The notes beneath the pieces are model-generated. The model did no database searches, was not told the origin of the DNA, and saw only the letters and a list, made by a program, of their open reading frames with translations. From Amanita rubescens (lineage: Eukaryota > Basidiomycota > Agaricomycetes > Agaricales > Amanitaceae): DNA of 46,504 bases. A program made the position numbers and the translations under genes. Positions 1-9,582 of the stretch are shown here, one piece after another (position 1 is the first letter of the stretch; every line of letters begins with the position of its first letter). The stretch covers positions 1 through 46,504 of the forward strand of contig WION01000413.1 of the NCBI GenBank assembly GCA_015039365.1, written 5' to 3'.

Positions 1-397
1 CAGGCCTAGTTCCTAAGGCGAGATATAGAAGGGATCCTATTATCTGTTGATAATAAGAACGTTCCTGTGGTGTGCATTCTCCTTCATTCTTTATAGGAGC
101 ATACCCAGCAGGTAACGGTGTGCGTACAGACTTGCAATCTTCAAGTCCAAATCGCTTGACAACCTTCAAGGCATAAGGACCTTGATCTATGACTAAGAAT
201 CCTAAATCACGGTTGTAATTGACTTGGATTCGTAAATACTCTTTGATCTTTCCAAGATCACGACATTCCCACATCTCCATAAATTTCTTTTTAATGGATA
301 CGATGGTGGAATCGTCATTTCCCATAAAGAGTATATCGTCGACATACAATATGCATATCGTGATGTATTCTTGCCTTTACGAACGTAAACGCCAGAA
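1..397 (-). pseudogene. copia-A RT/RNase H continuation, out of frame with gag-pol
   Basis: The RT continues here after the frameshift. The catalytic YVDD is encoded at 346-335. A second one-base loss near 363 changes frame again. From about 345 the frame is open to the window edge and encodes the RT thumb and connection (DLGKIKEYL, YYQQIIGSLLYLALGT). Comparison with 33333-32990, which encodes the same protein, shows that both losses are indels rather than divergence. The RNase H is beyond the edge. Confidence 0.85.
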
Positions 398-3300
398 TCA
401 GACAAGCATCTCGAAATGCAACGATTTCAACGATTTATCAGCTTGTTTATTCCAGGCATATGATGCCTGTTTCAATCCATATATGGCTTTCCTCAGCCTA
501 TATACTTTAGATTCTTGTCCTTTTACAACGAAACCTTCTGGCTGGGCCATGTAAATATCTTCATCAAGATCGCCATATAAGAAGGCAGTTTTTACATCTA
601 GGGCTTGTATATCCCAGTTTTCAAGCACTGATGTGGCCAGAAGTATTCGGATTGTTTCATATCTCGCTACAGGCGAGAATGTTTCGTCGTAATCTAATCC
701 GGGACGTTGACTAAAACCTTTAGCTACGACGCGAGCTTTTTTGCGTCCATCGGTTTTTAAGTCGAAAACCCAACGACATCTGATTAGGTTTCGTCCTTTT
801 GGAAGATCAACTAACTCCCAAATATCTCTAGATTGAAGAGATTTAAATTCGTCATCCATTGCAATCTTCCATTGTTTATACAATTGAGGATTACTGGAGC
901 GCATTTTAGATATATCTCTATAGTCATATGGAATGTTATCTACAAGGGGAACAGCCGCTTTTAGAAGGAAATGAAGGAATTCATTCCCAGATTCATTAAT
1001 CATTCGAGTTAAATGATCATGTTCCACAGATTTTAATTCAGACTTTAAAGCGAAGATTTCTTTGAGTAGAGAGGCAGATTCATTCATTCTATCAGGGTTC
1101 CTGTCTGCTGACGGTGGATCCTGAGTCGAAGAACTCGGAGTTTTATCTTTTAACTGCTCTCGTAAAGCATCTCGCTTTTGCTGAATTTCCGCTTCTATCT
1201 GTGCAGGAGTTTTATCTCCATATGCGTTGTCTCTTTGTACCCTTGGAACTGGAAAACGACCAGAACGGCGAGGACCTATTTGTACAGAGGGTGGACCAGG
1301 ATCAGATATGATCAGTGGAGGAGGTCTAGGTCTCTGAGCAAATTCTCTAAAATGATCTCTTTGACGTTGTTCAAATTGATCAAATTCTCGATCCGTCATA
1401 AATGGGTTTTCTATTTCATCACGATCTCTTTGATTCAAAGAGAAGGGATTATCTTCATCCATAGGACTACGAGGCGAAGGTGGCCTAGATACATATGGTA
1501 TCGGTGTTATAGGTCTAGAAGGAACAGGAGTCTCCTCTTTTATTTGTGGAGAGGGAGTACGTCTAAAGGGTTCAGGAGTTTTACGTTTCTTAAACATATC
1601 ACTCATTTGACGTTTGAATTGATCTCGTAAACGAGACTGTTTATCAATTCCTTGGCCCTTTTTCCAATCATCGCGTTGTCTACGATAATTGTCACGTCTT
1701 TCTTGTTCTCTTTCTTCCCTTTGCCTTCGGATATTATCATCCAAAAAATCTCTTCGACGATCGGCAAATTCATCACCGTCATCATCATCATTTGAATCAT
1801 CAGAAGGGTCTGACTGCTGTCGATCAGGAGATGCACCCCTTCGATCCAAACTTGGTGAGCGTCTTCGGCTCGGAGAACGTCTACGGTTCTCTGGGAGTAA
1901 GTTATCTAAATCCAAATTTTGTGGAGGGCGGTTAGGTTCCTCTTGAGGAATCGCCTCCCAGATCGGACCAAGATCTTCAGTAATTATATCTGCAGTCTTT
2001 CCTTTGCACGGAAACCTGTTTTCAAAGAATGTAGCCTGGGAGGATATGACCAGTGTGTTTGTCGACGTCATGAACCTATAGCCTTTGGTTCCTGATTCAT
2101 ATCCTACAAAAGTGCATAAAACGGATTTTTCGGACAGCTTATCCGGTCTCCGTTGATCAGGGATAAATACCCAGGCTTCGCATCCAAATACTCGAAAGTA
2201 TGATACGTCTGGTTTTTTATTAAGAAGATTTTCCAGAGGGGTCTTCCATTTAGTCCGTTTTAGGGGAGTGCGGTTGTACACATGCACAGCCGTTCTGAAT
2301 GAGAACTCCCACCAAGATTTCGGACATCCTGCGTCTAATCGCATAGCCTCAGCTTTGTCTGACAAAGTCTGATTCATGCGTTCAACGCGACCATTTTGTT
2401 GTGGGGTGTAAGGAGCTGTCTGTTGATGTTTAATTCCTTTGGATTTAAGGAATTCTTCAAAGGCTTTATTTACAAATTCCCCCCCTCGATCAGAACGGAG
2501 GTGAGAAATAGGTTGTTTAGGATCTACAAACTCATTATACCATCCGGTAAAATATTCTAGAGTTTGATCTTTGGTTTTTAATAAACCAATCCACGTATAC
2601 GAAGTGAAATCGTCAACGATAACACCAATATATTTGTATTTGTGGTAAGATATGGCCGGTACGGTCATAAGATCCATATGGAGTAACTCAAAGGGACGAG
2701 TAGCTCTCTTTGAAGACAATTTATAAGGTTTTGCCTTCATTTTGCCTTTTAGACAACCTTCACAACGTAGTTTTCCTTCTGGAAGTGTAACTTCTTTCCA
2801 TCCATTGACATTTAACGGTATCTTCGAAAAGACTTCGTTAGATGGATGACCAAAACGTTTATGCCAGGTCTCGTAGTCTAATAATTTTTCTATAGACTCT
2901 GCGTTTGGTTTCTTTGTCGGTCTTCCAAGAATTAATTTTGAATTCCTGTTGGCTAAACCAGGACTGGAAACCAGTGTAGGATTCATTATAATAATCCTAC
3001 CTCGAGCGTAAACTAATGTATCATCAGGCATAAGATAATGTCCTTCGATACACGTTCTACCCGAGTCTGTAAAGGAAAAGACTACCATCTTTTCATCTTG
3101 TTTACAAGTTAATCCTTGTCGGATCAATCTGCCGTTTGAAATCAAGTGTGCAGTTGCCCTTGGCATATAGAGGACAGGGAAGAGCTTTACGAGTGTTACT
3201 TCTCCTGTGGATAACTTGTGTTCAAGAATAACTGTGCCAAGTCCCTCAAGACGATCTAAACCATTAGCAGTTTTAACACTGTGGTTTTCATTTGCAGGAA

Positions 3301-5014
3301 ATTCTCTGTATTCAGAGAAGTCTTTCCTACTAAAGGTAAAGTGATCGGATGCACCAGAGTCACACATCCATAGTGTGTCTCCAGTACGTTTCTCAACACA
3401 TTCCGGACAGGGACATGTCGGATGAACTTTATCCTTAAATTTTCTTTTATTGACCGCTAAACATGTAAAAGGTTTCTTAAACATGTTACCAATATTATAT
3501 GATCGTTCGATCATATTTGCATTATAAATGGCAGTATCACACGACTTATCTCTTACGAGGCAGGTTTCGTCTAAATTTTCTTTATAATTTATACTATCAT
3601 ATAGTACAGATTGTTCAAAGAAGGAATTTATAGTACGACGATGATGTCCCAATTTAGGGAACACCATTTTCATCGCTGCCTCTATAAAGAGAAAGTTAGC
3701 CATTTCCAGCTTTTTAATGGTTTCATACCATTGTTCGCCGTTATCTTCATAGTAATAATCGTCATAATATAGTTCAGCTTCCTGATCTATATCCATATTT
3801 TTGTAATTGATATCGTCTGACGATATCCCCATTCCCCGGTTCGATTTATAGGACTCAAAGTCCTGTTCGTCCTTTTCTCTTTGTTTGCCTTTGCTAGAGC
3901 CGGCAACTGGCTCAGTGATGTCATAAGGCCCAATACGGGCAACAGTATGCGCAGAACTCATAGTATGTTCTGTGGCTTTGGCAGCCTTTTTCTCGGCTGC
4001 ATCTGCCTTTCGGCGTTCTCGGTTCCTCTCCCAGTTAGGACCACGTGTTTGGCCCTCAACTTTTCCCGGCCAATTTTGATTTGCCGGAGGAGCAGTAGGA
4101 GCCGGTGTTTGAGCGCCTTGTGGAGGCCTAGAATAAGGCCTCCCCCCACGTCCTCGACCTGCTCCGCGGCCACGTCCGCGAGCACGTCCTCGTCCTCGAC
4201 CACGTACTTGTTGCCATGGTTGCTGCTGTTGTTGCGACGTATTAGCTGTCGCGGCAGATTCAGGGTGCCTTCGGCGCCACTCATTCTGAATTAAGGGAAG
4301 TATCCCTTGGATCGTAAGATCCGATGGTTCTGTTGTGGCTAGAACCACAGCGGCAAAATTGTCCCAATGACGGGGGACAGCTGAAAGTACAATCATTGCC
4401 TGTACATTTGCAGGCAATGTAATTCCGCTTGAGGCTAAGCGGTTTATTATGGCGAGGAGGTCGTTTAAGGATTGTGTGGGATCCTTTTTATCTTGGAATT
4501 TCCAATTTATTGCTAATTGGAAATCATTGTAAATACCGGCAGACGTTGTCACACCGTATTGTTCTGCTAAGTTCTGCCATAGAACTCGGGCAGAAACTAC
4601 ATGTTCATTTATCTGCTGTATAGTAGCAGTACATTTCATGTTTATGGATCCGAGGATGCGATCATCCTCGACGACCCAATCATCAAAGGCCTTTTTGATA
4701 GCCTCTGCATCATCAATCATCTGTTGAGTGATGGCGGTTTGTGCCGGTTGTGCCGGCATTGCGGGTATCGCATCTTCAGTTTCCGTTTCCGGAACTGCTG
4801 CTGTTGCTGGAACAGCTGGAACAAAGGCTTGAACCCCTGTATCCAGGTAAAATTGTTCCAACGGCGTTATCCGTCTTGGACGAACATAATCGGTTTTTAG
4901 GTACCGATATAAACCTTTGGTTTGTAATAGGAAACGCATCATGCGTTCCCATTCTTTATAGTTAGTTCCATTCAAAACGGGAATGGAACTAGGAATCGTC
5001 AAGTCGTTAGACAT
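398..5014 (-). CDS. copia-A Gag-Pol polyprotein, truncated in RT by frameshift
   Basis: This 1538-residue polyprotein would form the particle and supply protease, integrase and RT. The N-terminal about 250 residues resemble the copia Gag (UBN2/DUF4219-like) fold, with NGTNYKEW near residue 15. No CCHC knuckle is present; an Arg-Gly-rich tract near 265-300 takes its place. Protease LWMCDSGASDHF lies near 550 and the pre-integrase WHKRFGHPS near 716 with CEGCLKGK. Integrase catalytic residues are in HMDL (about 781), LRSDRGGEF (839) and NGRVERM (878). A Ser/Arg/Asp-rich linker follows, then RT (ELVDLPKG about 1400, FLYGDLDE about 1480). Loss of 2 bases near 405, compared with the copy at 33395, ends the ORF before the YVDD box. 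The start ATG at 5014 lies one base after the stop of the upstream ORF. Confidence 0.92.
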   Translation of the reverse strand: MSNDLTIPSSIPVLNGTNYKEWERMMRFLLQTKGLYRYLKTDYVRPRRITPLEQFYLDTGVQAFVPAVPATAAVPETETEDAIPAMPAQPAQTAITQQMIDDAEAIKKAFDDWVVEDDRILGSINMKCTATIQQINEHVVSARVLWQNLAEQYGVTTSAGIYNDFQLAINWKFQDKKDPTQSLNDLLAIINRLASSGITLPANVQAMIVLSAVPRHWDNFAAVVLATTEPSDLTIQGILPLIQNEWRRRHPESAATANTSQQQQQPWQQVRGRGRGRARGRGRGAGRGRGGRPYSRPPQGAQTPAPTAPPANQNWPGKVEGQTRGPNWERNRERRKADAAEKKAAKATEHTMSSAHTVARIGPYDITEPVAGSSKGKQREKDEQDFESYKSNRGMGISSDDINYKNMDIDQEAELYYDDYYYEDNGEQWYETIKKLEMANFLFIEAAMKMVFPKLGHHRRTINSFFEQSVLYDSINYKENLDETCLVRDKSCDTAIYNANMIERSYNIGNMFKKPFTCLAVNKRKFKDKVHPTCPCPECVEKRTGDTLWMCDSGASDHFTFSRKDFSEYREFPANENHSVKTANGLDRLEGLGTVILEHKLSTGEVTLVKLFPVLYMPRATAHLISNGRLIRQGLTCKQDEKMVVFSFTDSGRTCIEGHYLMPDDTLVYARGRIIIMNPTLVSSPGLANRNSKLILGRPTKKPNAESIEKLLDYETWHKRFGHPSNEVFSKIPLNVNGWKEVTLPEGKLRCEGCLKGKMKAKPYKLSSKRATRPFELLHMDLMTVPAISYHKYKYIGVIVDDFTSYTWIGLLKTKDQTLEYFTGWYNEFVDPKQPISHLRSDRGGEFVNKAFEEFLKSKGIKHQQTAPYTPQQNGRVERMNQTLSDKAEAMRLDAGCPKSWWEFSFRTAVHVYNRTPLKRTKWKTPLENLLNKKPDVSYFRVFGCEAWVFIPDQRRPDKLSEKSVLCTFVGYESGTKGYRFMTSTNTLVISSQATFFENRFPCKGKTADIITEDLGPIWEAIPQEEPNRPPQNLDLDNLLPENRRRSPSRRRSPSLDRRGASPDRQQSDPSDDSNDDDDGDEFADRRRDFLDDNIRRQREEREQERRDNYRRQRDDWKKGQGIDKQSRLRDQFKRQMSDMFKKRKTPEPFRRTPSPQIKEETPVPSRPITPIPYVSRPPSPRSPMDEDNPFSLNQRDRDEIENPFMTDREFDQFEQRQRDHFREFAQRPRPPPLIISDPGPPSVQIGPRRSGRFPVPRVQRDNAYGDKTPAQIEAEIQQKRDALREQLKDKTPSSSTQDPPSADRNPDRMNESASLLKEIFALKSELKSVEHDHLTRMINESGNEFLHFLLKAAVPLVDNIPYDYRDISKMRSSNPQLYKQWKIAMDDEFKSLQSRDIWELVDLPKGRNLIRCRWVFDLKTDGRKKARVVAKGFSQRPGLDYDETFSPVARYETIRILLATSVLENWDIQALDVKTAFLYGDLDEDIYMAQPEGFVVKGQESKVYRLRKAIYGLKQASYAWNKQADKSLKSLHFEMLV

Positions 5015-5015
5015 G

Positions 5016-5567
5016 TTAGACGAGGAAGGCGGAAGTGATGATTATGATATAGGCGGATAAAAGATGCCAAAAGAAACGGAAGTTTCTTTGATTTTTGAGG
5101 TTTTCGACCTCTTGATTATCTCTTTCGAGATTATGGCGTGTACGCCTATTTGCTATGTGTTGGGCTACTGAAGTGCCCCTGGGTGGAATCCAAAGATCTA
5201 AGGTGGGTGTAACACCTTCTTCGATAGCTGCTTGTCGACGACGATGTATTATTTCGTCTTGCAAGGTACGACCGTTTCTGAGTCGCGCGGCTAGGAAGTG
5301 ATCTCTTCGATCGTGAACTGTGACAGGTCCACGAGTTGTGACACCGAATCTGGTATCAGAGTTGACAACACGAACTATCGTCCTAGAATAGGACGAAGAT
5401 GGAATTGGTGCCGGTGTATCAATAAAAGTCCGGTCCCCTAGAATTAAGGGAAACGGTGGGATTGGAGCGTCGTAAGAAGGAGGTAATCTCCGGGCAGGAG
5501 GAAATGATTCTCCTTCGGCTTCGTAAACTGGTAGCGGAGTACTAGTTTCGGAATCCAGTTTTCTTTC
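5016..5567 (-). CDS. Short ORF before copia-A gag with C-terminal hydrophobic segment
   Basis: About 183 codons are open from 5567 to the TAA at 5018-5016, and gag starts one base later in another frame. No methionine occurs in this frame. The ORF is preceded by TTCTCTTTTAG (5578-5568), which reads as a 3' splice site, so an upstream exon or a non-AUG start is likely. The product begins with TPLPVYEAEGE, then has a Pro-rich stretch, a basic middle with LQDEIIHRRRQAAIEEG, and ends with about 20 hydrophobic residues (WHLLSAYIIIITSAFLV), like a tail anchor. Copia-B has a counterpart in the same place (22597-23160) with TPLPVY, LTDEIQFQRSLIEDRG and a hydrophobic end. I do not recognise the family. 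Function is unknown; membrane association is inferred. Confidence 0.7.
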   Translation of the reverse strand, partial: ERKLDSETSTPLPVYEAEGESFPPARRLPPSYDAPIPPFPLILGDRTFIDTPAPIPSSSYSRTIVRVVNSDTRFGVTTRGPVTVHDRRDHFLAARLRNGRTLQDEIIHRRRQAAIEEGVTPTLDLWIPPRGTSVAQHIANRRTRHNLERDNQEVENLKNQRNFRFFWHLLSAYIIIITSAFLV

Positions 5568-5842
5568 CTAAAAGAGAATTTAATGAGCTTAAAGCTTAAT
5601 TAAAGCTAAAAGTCTAATTCGTCTTTATTAAGTTACCAGGGTGCCATAGACTAGAATGTCAGACTATATAGAGTTCCTCGGTTACGAGTACAGTCCATAT
5701 TCGGTTAAACCAACCGACCCTGAGTAACTTAGTTACAAGCCGAGCTTTGATAAAGCTCAGGTCCACAGGTCCACTCGGTCTTGAAAGCTCGGATAATCCC
5801 TGAATGCTGTAAATGACATGCAAAGTCAATCGCTGGCTCAAG
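5568..5842 (-). other. Unassigned A1 leader segment before the short ORF
   Basis: No convincing gene is seen. A 60-codon open stretch at 5841-5659 starts with TTG and has no counterpart in copia-B. A possible intron donor GTAACT (5636-5631) and the acceptor at 5578-5568 would give a 69-base intron, a normal fungal size. The ATG just before that donor would not enter the short ORF in frame, so the splicing model is unproven. Confidence 0.4.
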
Positions 5843-6464
5843 CGCTCTTGGGCGAACCACGGTTTTATCCGTTGCGATTGTAAATAGAAATAATGTCTGG
5901 TCCATAAACCCCCCAGACCATTATATAAGCACGACCGGTAATCAATATGAAACTTCTAAATGGGATTATGGGATCACCATAGAGCCCAAACTTAGAATGA
6001 TCCTAACGATCATTCCGACTAAAGGAGTCCCTAAGGGCGCATCCTTAATAGACTGCGTGTACCACCCTCAATGAGGTGTCAGCACGTCCTTTATACTAGA
6101 AGTTTCTATATACGAGCCATATTGTATTATAAAGCCACTAGGGGCTTATGATGTTATATCGTGCATGAATACCCCAGTCACATCACAGAGGGCAAGTATA
6201 ACTCTGTGGGGGCCGACGTTGCCATGCCAGCGTCGAGAAACATAGGTAGTACCCTTATCCCTGGGTGTCTAGGAGATCCCCCTAAAGCCCTAGGGTCCGG
6301 GCACATGTCATTAGCGCATATGCCATATCAAGGATTAGTAATATCAAGATGATAAGACCATATCAGGCTCGCTGCGATACTATACCAGTGGGACATCATG
6401 TCAGATGACGAGCAAGCGAGCGGCGATGTGGGTCCTGGCAATATCGACGGCGGGGCCCATAACC
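5843..6464 (-). other. Structured 5' leader of copia-A copy 1
   Basis: This transcribed, apparently non-coding leader lies downstream of the primer site. Visible hairpins are CGTCG/CGACG (6235-6231 with 6218-6214), CACAGAG/CTCTGTG (6208-6202 with 6190-6184), GAATGATC/GATCATTC (6015-6008 with 6002-5995), TATGG/CCATA (5981-5977 with 5971-5967), and a bulged 11-bp stem ATAATG-G-TCTGG with CCAGACATTAT (5924-5913 with 5900-5890). The same hairpins occur in A2 and, with compensatory changes, in copia-B. The role (packaging, translation or dimerisation) is not known. Confidence 0.7.
6451..6464 (-). other. Primer binding site, initiator tRNA-Met anticodon arm
   Basis: GGTTATGGGCCCCG follows directly after the LTR end. 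It is complementary to the anticodon stem-loop of eukaryotic initiator tRNA-Met (GGGCCCATAACC), the internal primer type known for Drosophila copia, rather than to a tRNA 3' end. Copia-B has the identical site. Confidence 0.8.
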
Positions 6465-6871
6465 TGACGAAGAAGACAGGTCTACGCGAGAGCGTGTCTA
6501 CAGCATGAGCAGGTGCAATAGCTTACCTATTGCGATATGATCTTAGCACTACCCTTCGGCGTAGTAGTGATAGTAAGAGGAAGAGAATGGATTGTCCTAT
6601 TCTACGATACAGGACAGGTTTATATACTAAGAGAGAACAAATATGTGTCTACATATGTGTAAGCGTATAGTATAGATGAGAAGATATGGCGTGCTAAGCA
6701 CACCATAAGGTGCAATCATGAGTCTATCATGATGTCACTATGATATCATAATGAGTTCATTATGATGTCATCTCTATGTCATACATAAAGGATGACGCGA
6801 GCGATATGAGTAACATTGATTGTAGTCAATCAGTAGTTAATCATTCTATAAATATAATTCTATATTTAACA
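6465..6871 (-). repeat. 5' LTR of copia-A copy 1
   Basis: The 407-base LTR starts TGTTAAATATAG and ends CTTCTTCGTCA on the minus strand. It matches the A2 LTR at 7170-7579 throughout. A TATA box lies at about 6628-6618 (TATATAAACC on the minus strand). U3 holds several TGATGTCA/TGACATCA-like octamers at 6728-6775, possible bZIP-type sites. Confidence 0.92.
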
Positions 6872-6998
6872 TCAATGACTGATGATCAGGGATTTGGCCT
6901 CCTGCGGCAGATAATGATGGCGATGACGACAATAGTCATAGTGGGTGGAGTGGTGAGATGACGACAAGGGATGGTGGTGACGATAATGAGGGACAATG
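6872..6998. other. Unassigned spacer between the two copia-A elements
   Basis: This 127-base stretch is rich in GATG and GACGA triplet-like runs. No ORF of note, no terminal repeats and no similarity to the other elements of the window are seen. It is probably the original flank next to the truncated gypsy LTR at 6999. Confidence 0.5.
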
Positions 6999-7169
6999 TG
7001 TTACGTTTGTTCGTTCACTGATAAGTCAAGCCTATCAGGTACCGTAGGTTCCTCAAGGGAGTTCTGGCACTTAAGAACGTTCAAAGATTAAGAGTGTTAT
7101 CGGATAAGTCCTCAAGGGAGCTTAGACAATAACAAGACAGATTTTGACTGTTAAAACTAGACTGAGGTC
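6999..7169 (-). repeat. Truncated gypsy-C-type LTR remnant
   Basis: The reverse complement matches the downstream half of the gypsy-C LTR (about 35216-35387), ending in ACGTAACA. The match stops at GAGGTCT, where the A2 LTR begins, so A2 appears to have inserted into this older LTR. GGTCT (7165-7169) is then the A2 target site; its second copy would lie beyond the window. Confidence 0.85.
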
Positions 7170-7579
7170 TGTTAAATATAGAATTATATTTATAGAATGA
7201 TTAACTACTGATTGACTACAATCAATGTTACTCATATTGCTCATGTCATCCTTTATGTATGACATAGAGATGACATCATAATGACTTCATTATGATATCA
7301 TAGTGACATCATGATAGACTCATGATCGCACCTTATGGTGTGCTTAGCATACCATATCTTCCCATCTATACTATACGCTTACACATATGTAGACACATAT
7401 TTGTTCTCTCTTAGTATATAAACCTGTCCTGTATTGTAGAATAGGACAATCCATTCTCTTCCTCTTACTATCACTACTACGCTGAAGGGTAGTGCTAAGA
7501 TCATACTATTGCAATAGGTAAGCTATTGCACCTGCTCATGCTGTGGACACACTCTCGTGTAGACCTGTCTTCTTCGTCA
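7170..7579 (+). repeat. 5' LTR of copia-A copy 2
   Basis: The 410-base LTR (TGTTAAATATAG to TTCTTCGTCA) is an inverted copy of 6465-6871. The differences are mainly C/T and G/A, many at CpG. The TATA box is TATATAAA at 7415-7422. Octamers TGACATCA (7271-7278, 7304-7311) and TGATATCA (7293-7300) recur in U3. Confidence 0.92.
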
Positions 7580-8204
7580 GGTTATGAGCCCCGCCATCGA
7601 TATTGCCAGGACCCACATCGCCGCTCGTCGCTCACTGCTTGACATGATGTCCCACTGGTATAGTATCGCAGTGAGCCTGATATGGTCTTATCATCTTGAT
7701 ACCACTGATCCTTGATATGGCATATGTGCTAATGACATGCGCCCAGACCCTAGGGCTTTAGGGGGATCTCCTAGACACCCAGGGATAAGGGTACTTCCTA
7801 TGTTTTTCGACGCTGGCATGGCAACGTCAACCCCCATGGTGTTTCCTGCTTGCGCACCATGATGTGACTGGGGTATTATTATTAAGCACGCTATACCATC
7901 ATAAGCCCCTAGAGGCTTTAGAATACAATATGGCTTGTAAATAACAACTTCTAGTATAAACGATGTGCTGACACCTCATTGTGGGTGGTACAAGCAATCG
8001 ATTAAGGATGCGCCCTTAGGGACTCCTTTAGTCGGAATGATCGATAGGATCATTCTAAGTTTGGGCTCTATGGTGATCCCATAATCCCATTTAGAAGTTT
8101 CATATTGATTACTGGTTGTGCTTACATAATGGTCTGGGGGGTTTGCGGACCAGACATTATTTCTATTTACAATCGCAACAGGTAAAACCGTGGTTCGCCC
8201 AAGA
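7580..8204 (+). other. Primer site and structured leader of copia-A copy 2
   Basis: The primer site GGTTATGAGCCCCG (7580-7593) has one change from the A1 site. Hairpins are GACG/CGTC (7809-7812, 7825-7828), CATGGTG/CACCATG (7835-7841, 7855-7861), AAGCC/GGCTT (7903-7907, 7914-7918), GAATGATC/GATCATTC (8035-8042, 8048-8055), TATGG/CCATA (8069-8073, 8079-8083), and the bulged stem ATAATG-G-TCTGG with CCAGACATTAT (8126-8137, 8150-8160). The leader stops at CAAGA (8200-8204), where gypsy-B is inserted. The homologous A1 leader continues without a break. Confidence 0.75.
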
Positions 8205-8573
8205 TGTCATGAATACTCTAACTTTTATTTTCCTCTGTTTTATTTCCAACTTGCTGACTAATCAGGTCACGTGACATCGGCCCTTGCCTGGCTGACTAAG
8301 CTTACTAAGCAGTCACGTGATCGGACCGGTCTCCAAGTTATTTATATCTTATGACACATAATGACTGCACAGCTATTGATAGCCTGCTGCGCTTCACACC
8401 TTATCGTCGAATAGCATATTAGCTGTAGATAAGGCTTGTAGTATATAAGACCTGCAATAGACACCCAGAGACTCCAGTCGAGTTCTCTTGGGGTTTCCTC
8501 CTCATTAACCTCCACCCTCTCCTTGTCGTCTTCTACGGTGCCCTCCTTACCCTTACTCTAGGGTTTGTAGGAG
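8205..8573 (+). repeat. 5' LTR of gypsy-B
   Basis: The start TGTCATGA falls exactly where the A2 leader loses similarity with A1. A TATA box TATATAAG lies at 8442-8449, followed by a C/T-rich stretch. The 3' boundary is set by the primer site at 8574. The last bases (GTAGGAG) do not end in the usual CA, so the end may be off by a few bases or mutated. No second LTR copy is in the window. Confidence 0.6.
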
Positions 8574-8595
8574 TGGTCCCAACAGTAGAACTCGA
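8574..8595 (+). other. Primer binding site of gypsy-B (tRNA 3' end)
   Basis: TGGTCCCAACAGTAGAAC and the following CTCGA form the complement of a tRNA 3' end: CCA, discriminator A, a 7-base acceptor strand, a 5-base T-stem strand, then a TTCGAGT-like T loop. This geometry is hard to get by chance. The tRNA identity was not determined. Confidence 0.75.
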
Positions 8596-9582
8596 CTCTC
8601 TTCGGCGTCACACTACACAACCACAACATACCTCTTGGCACCACGCTGCACCCCTCCTCTTAACTTTACACCCGGATGCTCCCTTCTCCAATGACCTCAA
8701 CAGGCCATATTATGACTCCGTCCACTGGATGTACAAGGGAACCAGAGTGGTAGCAACTCCATACCGCTTGCCACAACACGTGGCACCCGTACGTAAAAGA
8801 GAATACAAAAGCACTCAGATTCACAGGGCTGATTACCGGGTAGACTCTGCGTCACCCAGAAAGGCAAACGCGAACCAGGGTAGACAGGCTTGTCCCCCCA
8901 GTAGTGTTGAGAGCTTAGTTGACTCAGACGGTTTCATGCGTGTCACATGTGGCAAGAAGAATTTGCCTAAGGCCCAGACCGAAACTGTGCGCTGAAACAC
9001 TGCAATGTGCTCTGGGTTGTACCCAGCACTGCAGGTGCCATGCACAATAGTGCACAGACTTAAGCTAAGGCTGATCTGAGGGGAAGGGGACTCCGATTCT
9101 CGTTCGTAGCTATTGTATACGACTACATGTGACATGTACTTATAGTAACTACCATGCGCTTACCATGCGCTTGTGGTCCGACATAATCCGACATATTCCC
9201 GCGCATCCGACGTACTCCGACAAATTCCCACGCATCGGATCGAAGCGGATTGAAAGCGGACGGAAGCGGACAGAAAGCGGATTGAAGGATGATCAATGGC
9301 GGACATCTTCAGAAAGCTTCGGAGCATGCTGCACACTGTAACAGGATTCCATCCGTTACAGCGCCCAGGTCATTCCACGACTGCTGCCATGCCCCCCACA
9401 CGCTCTATCCCCACCATCAAGAAGCCGCGCCATTTTGATGGCACAGCTTCCAACGTCGCATGGGCAATTAACACTTCTTGCCCCAACTATCCAACAGGAT
9501 TCACTAGATCCCACTCCCCATCCCCAATCAACGCGCCACGCGCCCTACCACAAACAGACACTGACTCTTCCATAATTGTAGT
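8596..9582 (+). pseudogene. Gypsy-B gag, 5' region (degraded), continuing at 14222 and 16866
   Basis: One frame is open from the primer site to TGA at 8993-8995 (ends GFMRVTCGKKNLPKAQTETV). The same frame reopens at 9296 (MADIFRKLRSMLHTVTGFH) and runs into the hAT at 9583. The interval 8996-9295 has many stops and no recognised domain. It may be an intron, a small insertion or decay. No known domain is recognised in this N-terminal part; it is assigned to gag by position and by continuity with 16866-18248. Confidence 0.5.
9242..9288 (+). repeat. Short tandem repeat, about 4 x AGCGGA(C/T)(T/G/A)GAA
   Basis: Four successive 10-11 base units starting AAGCGGA are seen. Just upstream (9176-9240) the phrase TCCGACATA/TCCGACGTA/TCCGACAAA recurs four times. 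This resembles a decayed subterminal repeat array, but no matching terminal repeats were found. Confidence 0.5.

Larger units (their letters stand above)
1..6871 (-). mobile_element. Ty1/copia LTR retrotransposon, family A copy 1 (A1), 3' end off window
   Basis: Read on the minus strand, the order is 5' LTR (6871 to 6465), primer binding site, leader of about 0.9 kb, a short ORF (5567-5016), then gag-protease-integrase-RT to the left edge. The order protease, integrase, RT is diagnostic of Ty1/copia. The 3' LTR lies outside the window. The 5 bases beyond the LTR (6872-6876, TCAAT) are the expected target duplication, but the partner copy is not visible. The element is the best preserved copia here. 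One ORF covers gag to early RT, then two small deletions near 405 and 363 shift the frame, so this copy is probably not autonomous unless those are sequencing errors. Confidence 0.95.

Noticed and set aside
5016..5567. The short ORF is just the Gag N-terminus separated by a stop mutation
   Set aside because: In copia-A it is in a different frame from gag, both families end it with a hydrophobic segment, and gag already has its own complete N-terminus.
5843..8204. Large inverted repeat read as a giant terminal inverted repeat of a DNA transposon
   Set aside because: Each arm is an LTR, a primer site and a leader in the correct order for copia, so two opposed LTR elements explain it.
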